NCBI GenBank assembly: GCA_946414805.1 | Contig: CAMKPZ010000001.1 | Coordinates: 1-64,000, forward strand | Reading direction: 5' to 3' | From: an uncultured Bacteroidales bacterium | Lineage (GTDB): Bacteria; Bacteroidota; Bacteroidia; Bacteroidales; Paludibacteraceae | DNA length: 64,000 bases | In this document: piece after piece, positions 34,725-42,205 of the stretch | How the letters are laid out: each line of letters opens with the position of its first letter | How positions within the stretch are numbered: the first letter of the stretch is position 1 | Notes under the pieces: model-generated | The model's database searches: none | What the model saw: only the letters and a program-made list of their open reading frames with translations | Told to the model about the DNA's origin: nothing | Translations under genes and position numbers: made by a program

Positions 34725-35294
34725 TTATTTCCACTCGCCTTTCTTGCAACCATTTTTCTCGCACTCAGCATTGAAGGAAGCAAGTGTTTTCTCATCGCTT
34801 GAACCGCCTGTATAGTAGCGATGACCATCTTTCTCTGTATAGCAGACTTGCACATACAGACCGAATACAGTGTCAAACTCTTTCTCGAGGCTCTTAATCT
34901 TCTTGTTACCACTAATAGAAATGTCTCCTCCAGAGTCAGCACGGCGAACGGAAGCCAGCGTCTTATTTACATCAATACCCGATATACTTTCTCCTTTCGC
35001 AACGGCCTGGCGTGCATAACTATAACATATCTTCAAACGAAGATATGGGAACTTCTTGTTAAATTCCTTCATCAGCGTACCTATCTTCTTATTTCCTGTT
35101 ACGGATAATTCGGTAGATACTGTTTTAGCAGGAGCCGCTTTTTTAGGGGTAGCCTTAGCTACTACTTTTTTTACTGCCGGCTTTGCAGCAGTTTTTTTCG
35201 ATGCTGCTTTGACCGTTGTTTTCTTCGCTGCAGGTTTAGCAGCCGGTTTCTTTGCCGCTGGTTTCTTAGCAGCGGGCTTTTTAACTGTTGCCAT
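34725..35294 (-). CDS. Histone-H1-like tail plus duplicated mini-domain
   Basis: 189 residues. Residues 1-57 are Lys/Ala/Pro repeats (KKPAAKKPAAKKPAAKPAAK), like eukaryotic H1 or bacterial HctB tails. The rest has two copies of one unit: TELSVTGNKKIGTLMKEFN and DISISGNKKIKSLEKEFD, each followed by a strand (LRLKICY, LYVQVCY). The unit recurs in two other proteins of this operon. It ends NGCKKGEWK; that tail reappears in the mini-ORF at 36337. It probably binds DNA through the tail; the role of the repeated unit is unknown. Confidence 0.7.
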   Translation of the reverse strand: MATVKKPAAKKPAAKKPAAKPAAKKTTVKAASKKTAAKPAVKKVVAKATPKKAAPAKTVSTELSVTGNKKIGTLMKEFNKKFPYLRLKICYSYARQAVAKGESISGIDVNKTLASVRRADSGGDISISGNKKIKSLEKEFDTVFGLYVQVCYTEKDGHRYYTGGSSDEKTLASFNAECEKNGCKKGEWK

Positions 35295-35313
35295 AATTAC
35301 ATAAATTTAGGAG

Positions 35314-35895
35314 TTAATCTATTTTTCTTTTGCTCATTAAAGTTTCACGCCATTCATTGTTAATGGCAGGATTACCTTCTACATTTAGCGGATATTTGCC
35401 TATAGCGATACAAAGGCTTTCAAGGCACTCTACCAGTTCTTCTTCATCTTTAAACGAATACCATTCAAAATAGCACTCGTCTAATATCGCACTAACTTCT
35501 TTCTCTTTTGTTTTATTATATTTATCGCTGATACACAAGCCATATATCGTATGACGAATCGTTGATGTATGAACATTGCCGGTAGTATGTTGAATAAAGC
35601 GCCTATAACCTTTGTTGCTTTTTCCGAAATATAAAGCGAGATATGTTTTCCTCTCTATTTCTCTTGTTTCCACCTCAATTAACAGGTTTATTAATTCCTT
35701 ATTCTTTTGAGCGTGTGCACGAAGTGTGTTTACAACTACTGAATCATTCGGGAACCACCACCGGTATAAAATAGGTTCTTTGGGAATGGTTGCGGGTTTT
35801 ATTTTACTCACCTTTCTCAAACTTGGTTGCATTCCATCCAATACTATTTGGACTATTTCTGTGCAATGTTTCTTTAATAAGTTCTTGAATTTCAT
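35314..35895 (-). CDS. Unknown protein, possibly GIY-YIG-like
   Basis: 193 residues. The middle has YLALYFGKSNKGYRRFIQHT followed by TSTIRHTIYGL and, near the C-terminus, ECLESLCIAIGKYPLN. The order (Y-x-G-x-S, R-R, H, then E and PLN) resembles a GIY-YIG nuclease core, but the first GIY strand is not clear (ILYRWW is the best candidate). If real, it would be a metal-dependent nuclease. It is one gene in a minus-strand operon, 19 bases before the histone-tail gene. Treat the family call as tentative. Confidence 0.5.
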   Translation of the reverse strand: MKFKNLLKKHCTEIVQIVLDGMQPSLRKVSKIKPATIPKEPILYRWWFPNDSVVVNTLRAHAQKNKELINLLIEVETREIERKTYLALYFGKSNKGYRRFIQHTTGNVHTSTIRHTIYGLCISDKYNKTKEKEVSAILDECYFEWYSFKDEEELVECLESLCIAIGKYPLNVEGNPAINNEWRETLMSKRKID

Positions 35896-35948
35896 AGTTG
35901 TTTTTTTGTAAGCAGAGGAGCGATCAAACTCCTCTACCTTGTGTGGAA

Positions 35949-36263
35949 TTACTTACCTGCTGCAACGAGTGTTACATCATTGGCTGCCAATTTGCTGTCA
36001 TCTGCATTAGCTACCTGCACACCGATGCCGTACATTTCAGCAATCTTCTTTTCGAAGTTACCTACCTGCATGTTACCAACGATCTTCAGTTCGCCACCGG
36101 CTTTACCCTCTGCGCGGATAGATGCCAGCGTAGCATCGTCATCAGCAAATGCGCCCTTGCAGGTTACGCTTTTGTAAACGCGGAGAGATGCTCCAAATGC
36201 TTTCTTGAAATCAGCCTTGAGGGTCTTAACCTTCATGTTACCCTTTAATGCAATTTCTGCCAT
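35949..36263 (-). CDS. Duplicated mini-domain protein (104 residues)
   Basis: The simplest member of the family: two beta-alpha-beta-like units back to back. Unit 1 is AEIALKGNMKVKTLKADFKK with strand ASLRVYKS, then DDDATLASIRAEG. Unit 2 is GELKIVGNMQVGNFEKKIAE with strand IGVQVANADD and DVTLVAAGK. Similar small proteins occur in databases as hypothetical proteins (from memory, not searched). There is no signal peptide, so it is cytoplasmic. It shares the unit with the proteins at 34725 and 38291. Function unknown. Confidence 0.75.
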   Translation of the reverse strand: MAEIALKGNMKVKTLKADFKKAFGASLRVYKSVTCKGAFADDDATLASIRAEGKAGGELKIVGNMQVGNFEKKIAEMYGIGVQVANADDSKLAANDVTLVAAGK

Positions 36264-36336
36264 AATTGATTGAATTTTAAGTTAATAAATGATCATTTAT
36301 TGCCCACAACATTAAGGACTGCAGGCTTGTCCTGTA

Positions 36337-36384
36337 TTATTTCCAAACACCTTTCTTGCAGCCGTTTTTCTTTGTTATCGCCAT
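36337..36384 (-). pseudogene. 15-codon mini-ORF, relic of the histone-tail gene
   Basis: The minus-strand frame reads MAITKKNGCKKGVWK then stop. Its last residues match the C-terminus of the 189-residue protein (KNGCKKGEWK), and its start has the same tattATGGC leader as neighbouring genes. It looks like a family gene from which the middle was deleted, or a very short peptide. The 187-base stretch between it and the 232-residue gene has nothing else convincing. Confidence 0.5.
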
Positions 36385-36571
36385 AATAGTATGAATCTAA
36401 TTTTTTTTGGGGGGGAGGGGAGAAATGAATACTATATCATTCTTAATTTACAAGTAATATTTTTATTTATATTCTATTTCTATATCATAGCAGTTTTCGG
36501 GATACGGCTTGCGCATTGCGCTTTTATTTAAAGATTATTCGTTTTTACACTTATGTGAGTTAAAATTGATT

Positions 36572-37270
36572 TTAATTATTTTCAGGGGCATTTAGACTAA
36601 ATCCATACATATCTATCAGTTTAGCAAGTTTGTAATGGTAGTCTGTAGAGTGCCCGTTAAAATCAACTACTTTGATTTCTTCTTGCAATTTCTCCAACAA
36701 CTCTTTATTGTTAATATAGAATATGTGAATATTTTTCAACTCTTTCTCTTTACATACACCAAAGCCACCAAACATACTATGGAATGTTTGTATGAAATAG
36801 GTGTCAAATGCAGGGATATTGCCATACACACCCAACATTATTTTGGTAATTAATGTTATAGATGGATATGTTTTATCTTTTTCATCTGATATAATTTTTT
36901 CAAGAATGTCTCCGATAGCATTGTACTCATTTATGAGATTTTGAATAGTGGCATCATTGTATTTATCCACATCCAATTCCCATAATTTTGGGTTCGCTTT
37001 TGCCGTTTCATCAAAATGCGTTATAAGCTCTTTAAGTGCTGCCGGACTATGCAAACGAAGTTTACTACTGCCTCGTAGCATACCCCAACTGGCCAAGTAA
37101 CTCCATAGATGCATACAACTATTTTCCATATTCTCTGCTAAATGTCCCTTGTGTTCCTGAAAATACAAGTAGCAAAAATCATATGAAGCATATCGAAATG
37201 TCTCCTTTCTTTCTTGACGGAAAAGCAGTATGGTTTCTTTTATTTTGCTTGAATCTAATCTTGTTGCCAT
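36572..37270 (-). CDS. Unknown cytoplasmic protein (232 residues)
   Basis: Mostly helical, AT-rich, no signal peptide or membrane segment. Visible patches are YASYDFCYLYFQEHKG, CMHLWSYLASWGMLRGSS and IPAFDTYFIQTFHSMFGG. I do not recognise a family. It starts with MATRL after the same tattATGGC leader as other operon genes. It lies 74 bases downstream of the OmpA-type gene and upstream of the repeat-unit genes, so it is probably part of the same transcript. Confidence 0.65.
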   Translation of the reverse strand: MATRLDSSKIKETILLFRQERKETFRYASYDFCYLYFQEHKGHLAENMENSCMHLWSYLASWGMLRGSSKLRLHSPAALKELITHFDETAKANPKLWELDVDKYNDATIQNLINEYNAIGDILEKIISDEKDKTYPSITLITKIMLGVYGNIPAFDTYFIQTFHSMFGGFGVCKEKELKNIHIFYINNKELLEKLQEEIKVVDFNGHSTDYHYKLAKLIDMYGFSLNAPENN

Positions 37271-37344
37271 AATAGTATGATTTTTAATGGATTAATGATT
37301 CTTTGTGCCCCATCCGCTGATCAAGGCGGATGAGGTGAGATGTA

Positions 37345-38265
37345 TTATTCTAATACGATAAACTCTGTGCGGCGGTTCTCAGGAGCCATCGGGTCTTCGG
37401 TGTTTTTCAGTTCAGACGAGCCTTTACCAACAGCCTCCAGACGGGAAGCGTCAATACCTTCATGCTCTACCATAAAATCCACGGCTGCCTGTGCACGAGC
37501 TTCAGAGAGTTTCTGATTGAAAGCAGCATCACCTTCTGCAGAAGTGTGTCCTTCCAGACGCAGACGGAGTTCCGGATTCTTCTGCATAATTTTAGCAAGG
37601 TCATGGAGTACAAACTTGGCACTCTCGCTCAGGTCGGCTTTGCCTTTGACGAACTCAGCGGCGTTGAAGTTCTTCTCAATCTCCTCTATCTGCTGGATAT
37701 AAAGCGTGTCATGAACGACTACTACTTTCTCCACCTCTACAATCTGCGGCTCAGCTGGTTTCTGGCAGCCTTTCGCTAATAGCAAGCACAGTATTATGGC
37801 AATGATTGCAAGTGCAGCCAAGCAAATCCACAACCATTTATTGGATTTCTTTGCGGGAACCGGCGGAACATAGCCATTTAAGTATTCCAGACGGAAACCG
37901 CCTTTTTCTCCTCGTTGGCCTTTCTCAAACTCAGCAACTTCGATATCATATAATTTAGCGTGCTTGACCACGCGGTCAAAACTTGCTTTAGTCCACATTG
38001 TGCAGACAGCTACTTTAGAACCATCTTGCAGAACCAGCACTTCGTCGTCTTTCTCGAAATACCATTCTGCCCACTCTTTGTAATGTGGCTCAGATTCATG
38101 CTGGAAGATTTCATCGACACCAGAGTCGGGATTGATGTCTGCTCTTGGAAATGCTTTTCTCAGATCCTCTACGGTCGCTTGAGGATACATTACTAAATAG
38201 GCATGCATAATGCCCAATGCTGTACGGTTTTGCGCCTTACCGTAAACGCGAACTTTACTTGGCAT
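37345..38265 (-). CDS. OmpA-family protein with cytoplasmic N-terminal domain
   Basis: 306 residues. Residues 1-140 form a soluble domain (TVEDLRKAFPRADINPDSG; VLVLQDGSKVAVCTMWT). A single helix WLWICLAALAIIAIILCLLL at about 145-165 crosses the inner membrane. The rest is an OmpA C-terminal, peptidoglycan-binding domain (LRLRLEGHTSAEGDAAFN, LSEARAQAAVDFMV, NRRTEFIVL). It would link a cytoplasmic module to the cell wall. The N-domain is not one I can name. It is the second gene of the operon. Confidence 0.82.
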   Translation of the reverse strand: MPSKVRVYGKAQNRTALGIMHAYLVMYPQATVEDLRKAFPRADINPDSGVDEIFQHESEPHYKEWAEWYFEKDDEVLVLQDGSKVAVCTMWTKASFDRVVKHAKLYDIEVAEFEKGQRGEKGGFRLEYLNGYVPPVPAKKSNKWLWICLAALAIIAIILCLLLAKGCQKPAEPQIVEVEKVVVVHDTLYIQQIEEIEKNFNAAEFVKGKADLSESAKFVLHDLAKIMQKNPELRLRLEGHTSAEGDAAFNQKLSEARAQAAVDFMVEHEGIDASRLEAVGKGSSELKNTEDPMAPENRRTEFIVLE

Positions 38266-38290
38266 AATTGTAGATTTTAGAGGTTATTTT

Positions 38291-38659
38291 TTATTTACTT
38301 TCGCCGCGTGCTGCTTGACCGATGGTCAGTTTGTTATCCACACATTCTTTGCCCGAAGGATCCTTGATTTGTACGGTCAAACCAAACATCTGGTCGAAGA
38401 GTTTCTCTGCCTCGCCCACCTTCATGGACGCTTTGATTTTCAACTCGGCGTAACTCTTTGTCTTGACATCTTTGCTAGTACGCTTGTTTAGTTCGGCAAG
38501 CGTCATTTCCGGGTCGGCTAACTGTGCGCCTTTGTAGATAGCCAGAGTTACCCCAAAAGCTTTTTTGAAGTCTGCGCAAACGGTCTTAACTTTCTTGTTC
38601 GGTGCCACGGTGAACTCTGCGTTCGTGAAGTGGTCTTTAATGTTGTTTAGAAGTCCCAT
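38291..38659 (-). CDS. Duplicated mini-domain protein (122 residues)
   Basis: First gene of the operon. Unit 1: EFTVAPNKKVKTVCADFKKA with strand VTLAIYKG and MTLAELNK. Unit 2: ELKIKASMKVGEAEKLFDQM with strand LTVQIKDPSG and KLTIGQAARG. It has the same architecture as the 104-residue protein at 35949, with a short N-terminal extension. There is no signal peptide. Its promoter is about 60 bases upstream. Function unknown. Confidence 0.72.
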   Translation of the reverse strand: MGLLNNIKDHFTNAEFTVAPNKKVKTVCADFKKAFGVTLAIYKGAQLADPEMTLAELNKRTSKDVKTKSYAELKIKASMKVGEAEKLFDQMFGLTVQIKDPSGKECVDNKLTIGQAARGESK

Positions 38660-38717
38660 AATGGTTTGATTTAATTGGTTTGTAAATGGTTATTTATATA
38701 TTCTTCTTTTCTCGCTG

Positions 38718-38750
38718 CAAAATTACTACTTTTTTGCGATATATTCGTAG
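38718..38750 (-). promoter_or_regulatory. Promoter of the repeat-unit operon
   Basis: Minus strand TAATTTTG (plus-strand CAAAATTA at 38718-38725) preceded by GAATATATCGCAAAA, which matches the extended promoter pattern, though the -33 TTG itself is degenerate. No other clear promoter is seen before the kinase promoter, so the genes from 38659 down to 33447 probably form one transcript. Confidence 0.55.
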
Positions 38751-38778
38751 TCCTTGTTGGTCCTTTTCGCTCGCGCGT

Positions 38779-38811
38779 TTGCACGTTTAGTGGAATTGTC
38801 GTACCTTTGCA
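38779..38811 (+). promoter_or_regulatory. Promoter for a structured RNA
   Basis: TTGCACG at 38779 and TACCTTTG at 38802-38809. Transcription would start near 38816, exactly where the strong inverted repeats begin. It diverges from the operon promoter at 38718. Confidence 0.65.
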
Positions 38812-38815
38812 GCAC

Positions 38816-38990
38816 TTTTTGAGCAAGCGTCATTGCAAACACAAAAAGCACGAACGGTTCTTGTTCATGCTCTGTGGTCCTAGGAAAACCAGTAAATACC
38901 AACAAGAAACGCCCGTGCAACGCAAGGACGCTTGCTCAATTTGTTCTTTGGTATTTACACGTTTTGAAATTTCCTAGGTTTCAGAGCCGT
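38816..38990 (+). ncRNA. Candidate non-coding RNA with crossing helices
   Basis: Helix A: TGAGCAAGCGTC (38820-38831) pairs perfectly with GACGCTTGCTCA (38927-38938), extended by GCACG/CGTGC and CTTGTT/AACAAG. Helix B: GCTCTG, CCTAGGAAA and GTAAATACCA in the loop (38869-38901) pair with TGGTATTTAC, TTTCCTAGG and CAGAGC at 38949-38987. B's 5' arm lies in A's loop and its 3' arm lies outside, so the helices form a pseudoknot or a two-state switch. No convincing reading frame covers it. It might be a 6S-like RNA, but I could not match it to a known family. Confidence 0.6.
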
Positions 38991-39461
38991 GCGAACAAAA
39001 AGCAAACGCTTATATTCAATATGTCTTTGCGCAACGCTTTGCGCTTTCTCTGTTTAACGTCCGAGAAAGGACGATTATTACTCCTTATTCCCGACCATTT
39101 GCTCGGGCAGGTTTATAATGTTTTTATGGAAAGTGTTAACTACTTCATCATAGTAAGGATTGTCCTTGCACATGATAAGACCTGCATAGTAGTTAACAGA
39201 CTCAAACCTCAATAAAAACAGGTCTATCCATAATTCGCCTAGTTTATTTTTCGCTGCAAAGTTAGTACATTTTTTTGAATTGTGCAAACATTTATCCGTA
39301 TTTTTGTACTAATTTGCACTAAAATGCGGTTAGAAACACCATTTATCCGCACTTTTGTACTAAATTGCACTAAATTACGGACAAGTTCAAACTCTCATCC
39401 TCCGCTGTGCCAACCAAATATTAAAAATGGCTGTCTGTAACGAAAAAAGGAAGATTTGTAC
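38991..39461. other. Hairpin-rich intergenic DNA with a minus-strand promoter
   Basis: Contents: GCGCAACGCTTTGCGC (39030-39045), CGTCC/GGACG (39058-39073), CCCGA/TCGGG (about 39090-39107), a nested hairpin at 39134-39198, a minus-strand promoter at 39257-39287 (TTTGCACAATTC, TAACTTTG), and two copies of a 40-base repeat (about 39289-39329 and 39351-39392; catttatccg, ttgtacta, ttgcactaaa). A 69-codon minus-strand frame (39078-39287) overlaps the promoter and nested hairpin; only its last 31 codons could follow an ATG, and it resembles nothing known. Confidence 0.5.
39134..39198 (-). repeat. Nested inverted repeat
   Basis: TGTTAACTACT (39134-39144) and AGTAGTTAACA (39188-39198) are perfect complements; inside them ATCAT/ATGAT and AAGGA-TTG-TCCTT form further stems. 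It lies downstream of the minus-strand promoter at 39257 and could be a small RNA or terminator. Confidence 0.55.
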
Positions 39462-39712
39462 GATTTGAGAGTCGAATTGTACGATTTGCGGAAAGAGGAG
39501 TGTGAGAAGATTTTGAATAACGCCACCGCCGGAGTGCTGTCCGTCCTTGGCGACGGCGGCTATCCGTACATCGTGCCCATCAGTTATGTCTATGCCGAAG
39601 GCAAACTGTATTTTCATTCGGCGGTAAGGGGCACAAGTTGGATGCCATCGCCCTTGTTCGCAGCTTTAGACCCATCCCGATTGATGAATTTGACGCCATC
39701 GCCCAACCCTGA
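39462..39712 (+). pseudogene. Broken pyridoxamine-oxidase-like (NimA-type) gene
   Basis: The reading frame encodes RKEECEKILNNATAGVLSVL, GYPYIVPISYVYAEGKLY and FHSAV, the N-terminal part of PNPOx-like flavoproteins such as NimA. After FHSAV one base appears to be missing: in the next frame the sequence continues GHKLDAIA, as expected for the family, then FRPIPIDEFDAIAQP and stop. GATGCCATCGCCC and GACGCCATCGCCC occur 54 bases apart, suggesting deletion by repeat recombination. There is no ATG at the start. The gene is almost certainly dead. Confidence 0.7.
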
Positions 39713-39744
39713 TTCTATAGCAAACTATTATTTCTTGATTGTAT

Positions 39745-40629
39745 CTATTTGTGCCGGTCTCTGAATTGTTTCGGGGTGATACCCGTCAAACGTTTGAAAT
39801 ACTTGCAGAAAAAACTATCATTCGGAAAACCAAGGTCATACGTGATTTCGCTAACAGGTTTGTCGGTGTAGTGCAACATGACTTTTGCTTCCAATAAAAC
39901 GGCTTGCTCAATCCACTCTTTGGCTGTTGTACCGCTGTAACTGCTGACGATGCGGCTAAGGTAATCTTGCGTCATGGCTAATCGATTGGCATAAAACGCC
40001 AAATGCCGTTCTTCCTTACAATTCTGCTTGACTAATCTCAAGAAACGGATAAACACTTCCTGCTCTCTGCTTGATCCTATTTCCCGGAGGTTGGCTGATT
40101 GCGAAAGGAAATACACCGGCATAGCCAATAATGCATCCCACAACAACTCGTTGCGAGGGGTGAAATGAGCATGTGTGAGCAGTACATCCAACAAGGCAGA
40201 AAACGAACGGCGTTGCTGTTCATCGGGATGCGTTAGCAACACAAAAGGCGTTTCTTGCATGTATGCCGGCAAACCGTCATGGAAGATGCGTGCCAAGGTC
40301 TGCCACGAGATGACCAGTGTGGTCGCGGAAATATCTTCGGAGTACCGCTCTATCTGATAGATATTGGTTGGTCCTATCACTAACATCATACCTGTTTCCA
40401 AGTGAACATGTTCCAGATTGAGCATTACATCCATTTCTCCCGACAGCATATATAGGAAGTGCAGGTTTTCCATCAGTATCGGTACCGTGACATCCGTCTT
40501 TGCAGCCATGAACATGCGGTTGTTGCGTACCAATAGAAAATCATCGCAACTATATCGGTCAGTCAGATTGTTATCTACGTATTGTTGCAAATCCGGCAGG
40601 GATACCACTTGAGAATAGTTCGGTTTCAT
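39745..40629 (-). CDS. AraC-family transcriptional regulator
   Basis: 294 residues from the ATG at 40629; the long upstream extension is rejected because the promoter is at 40648-40678. The N-terminal cupin-like domain (MLSGEMDVMLNLEHVHLETG) is followed by the C-terminal AraC domain: YANRLAMTQDYLSRIVSSYS, KPVSEITYDLGFPNDSFFCK and FKRLTGITPKQFRDRH. It is divergent from the lipocalin-like gene at 40.9 kb and convergent with a dead NimA-like gene, either of which could have been its target. Confidence 0.87.
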   Translation of the reverse strand: MKPNYSQVVSLPDLQQYVDNNLTDRYSCDDFLLVRNNRMFMAAKTDVTVPILMENLHFLYMLSGEMDVMLNLEHVHLETGMMLVIGPTNIYQIERYSEDISATTLVISWQTLARIFHDGLPAYMQETPFVLLTHPDEQQRRSFSALLDVLLTHAHFTPRNELLWDALLAMPVYFLSQSANLREIGSSREQEVFIRFLRLVKQNCKEERHLAFYANRLAMTQDYLSRIVSSYSGTTAKEWIEQAVLLEAKVMLHYTDKPVSEITYDLGFPNDSFFCKYFKRLTGITPKQFRDRHK

Positions 40630-40647
40630 TTCACTATAAATTTTGTG

Positions 40648-40678
40648 CAAAGATAATATAATTTTATGAGTAAAACAA
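40648..40678 (-). promoter_or_regulatory. Promoter of the AraC-family gene
   Basis: Minus strand TTG (plus-strand CAA at 40676-40678), 20 bases, TATCTTTG (plus-strand CAAAGATA at 40648-40655). Confidence 0.65.
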
Positions 40679-40763
40679 GGAAAAACTGCATTTTTCCGCA
40701 AAAAGGACATTTTTGGACATGAAAAGGTAATGGATATATAAAGAAAAAGCAGTAATTTTGCAC

Positions 40764-40852
40764 CGAAAATCAGAACCACTGGCGACGAGAAACCCTCATT
40801 CCTGCAACGCACCGTGATGAAGGCCGCCGCAAAACTGAAAGGAATCAATTAA
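40764..40852 (+). pseudogene. C-terminal remnant of an unidentified protein
   Basis: The frame ending TAA at 40850-40852 reads TTGDEKPSFLQRTVMKAAAK and LKGIN at its end, which looks like a genuine protein C-terminus but has no start. A promoter-like TAATTTTG lies directly upstream (about 40753-40760), so the missing 5' part was probably deleted. Family unknown. Confidence 0.4.
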
Positions 40853-40891
40853 ATAAATAATAAATAAAAAATTTAAAACACACAACAAGTT

Positions 40892-42010
40892 ATGGAAAAC
40901 AGAACAAATGCAAAAGTGCTTCGCGCACGACTGATGGATCAACCTGAAGATTTCAAACGCCTTGGCATCAACCCCGAAAAGGTGGAGACCTGGGAAGACG
41001 GACGCCGCACGCACACCGAGGAGGTGGGCAGCGAGGTGTGGTACTTCGACGGCACCATGGACGACGGCACCAAGTTTATGGTCGGCTACCGTCCCAAATC
41101 GATGAACGGCATGACCAAGACCGTTGATTCGCCCCACGTGAACATCTACATCAAGAGTCCTGATGGCAAGGAGTTCCGCGACGACATCGTATATCCCGCC
41201 AACGAGGGCAGCTTCAGCCGCGAACAATGCGACACCAAGGTAGGTCCCCACTGGTGCCGCGGCGACTTCAAACACTACGATCTGCACTTCGAACCCGTCC
41301 ACGGCGTGGGTCTCGACCTGCACTACGATGCGCTCACCGAGCCTTTCCGCCAGGGCACTTCGCTGCTGGCCTTCGGTGACAACGACGAATTCTACCACAC
41401 CGATCTCGCCGTGCCCAAAAACCAGGTCAGCGGACGCCTCTTCTACGACGGCGAGTGGCATGAGGTGAATGGTCTCGGCTACCATGACCACCAATGGATG
41501 AACACGATGCACTTCACCCTCTACCACCATTGGTTCTGGGGGCGTATGTACACCGACCTCTACACCATCTATATCTACGACTTCGTCGCTGCCCGCCAGT
41601 ACGGCTACAAACAGCTGCCCATGTTCGGCCTGATGGACAACAAGACCGGCAAGGTGGTCTTCATGACCGACGGCCACTTCAATCTCAAGACCCGTCTGGA
41701 ACCCGAAGCGCACAAAGGCCGCGAGTTCCCCAAGGAGAGCCACTACGTCTTCACCAACGCCGACGGCTCGCGCGCCGAGTTCGACGTTGAGTGGGAGGAC
41801 CAACTGGAGTTCTGGGACATGTACGAGATGGCTGGCGAGGAACTGAAGCGCCGATACGACGCCCTCGGCATGCGCATGCAATACTGCCGCTACTACGCCA
41901 AAGGCGGCGTCCGCTTCACCCCCGCCGGCGGCGAGACCCGCGAAGCCAAAGGCGACATGATCTACGAGTACGCCTACATGGGCATGCCCGACCCCGCCGC
42001 ACATGTTTAA
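40892..42010 (+). CDS. Lipocalin-like (CrtC/AttH-type) protein
   Basis: 372 residues, no signal peptide, GC-rich codon use. WYFDGTMDDGTKFMVGY near residue 50 and the later GYHDHQWMNTMHF and HHWFWGRMYTD match the double-lipocalin family that includes hydroxyneurosporene synthase (CrtC) and AttH proteins, which hydrate or bind hydrophobic molecules. Actual carotenoid chemistry is unlikely without other pathway genes. The start ATG follows an AT-rich leader. A strong terminator follows at 42122. Confidence 0.75.
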   Translation: MENRTNAKVLRARLMDQPEDFKRLGINPEKVETWEDGRRTHTEEVGSEVWYFDGTMDDGTKFMVGYRPKSMNGMTKTVDSPHVNIYIKSPDGKEFRDDIVYPANEGSFSREQCDTKVGPHWCRGDFKHYDLHFEPVHGVGLDLHYDALTEPFRQGTSLLAFGDNDEFYHTDLAVPKNQVSGRLFYDGEWHEVNGLGYHDHQWMNTMHFTLYHHWFWGRMYTDLYTIYIYDFVAARQYGYKQLPMFGLMDNKTGKVVFMTDGHFNLKTRLEPEAHKGREFPKESHYVFTNADGSRAEFDVEWEDQLEFWDMYEMAGEELKRRYDALGMRMQYCRYYAKGGVRFTPAGGETREAKGDMIYEYAYMGMPDPAAHV

Positions 42011-42121
42011 CAAATAAAAGATAACAATCATAGAAGCAAACAAAATTCAAGGGGAGGCCAAGAGCCTGCATCAGATTGTACTCAGGTGGCATATTCAGCG
42101 AGGCATAGCTATCTTCCCCAT

Positions 42122-42155
42122 GAGCGGCTCACAGCGATGTGAGTCGCTTTTTTTT
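42122..42155 (+). terminator. Intrinsic terminator
   Basis: AGCGGCTCACA and TGTGAGTCGCT pair around GCGA, followed by eight T. Confidence 0.88.
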
Positions 42156-42205
42156 CTACTTTCGGGGGAAAAGCAAAGTTTTTGGGGATGTTTATGCGGA
42201 AAAAC

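Noticed and set aside
38675..38977. Frames on both strands over the structured RNA
   Set aside because: They cross the promoters and helices and have odd composition (F, R, K runs).
39078..39287. 69-codon minus-strand frame
   Set aside because: Its start overlaps the promoter and it runs through a nested hairpin; only a 31-codon remainder has an ATG. Mentioned in the gap entry instead.
40796..42043. 415-codon antisense frame over the lipocalin-like gene
   Set aside because: Val/His/Glu-rich shadow of a GC-rich gene; the sense frame has clear family motifs.
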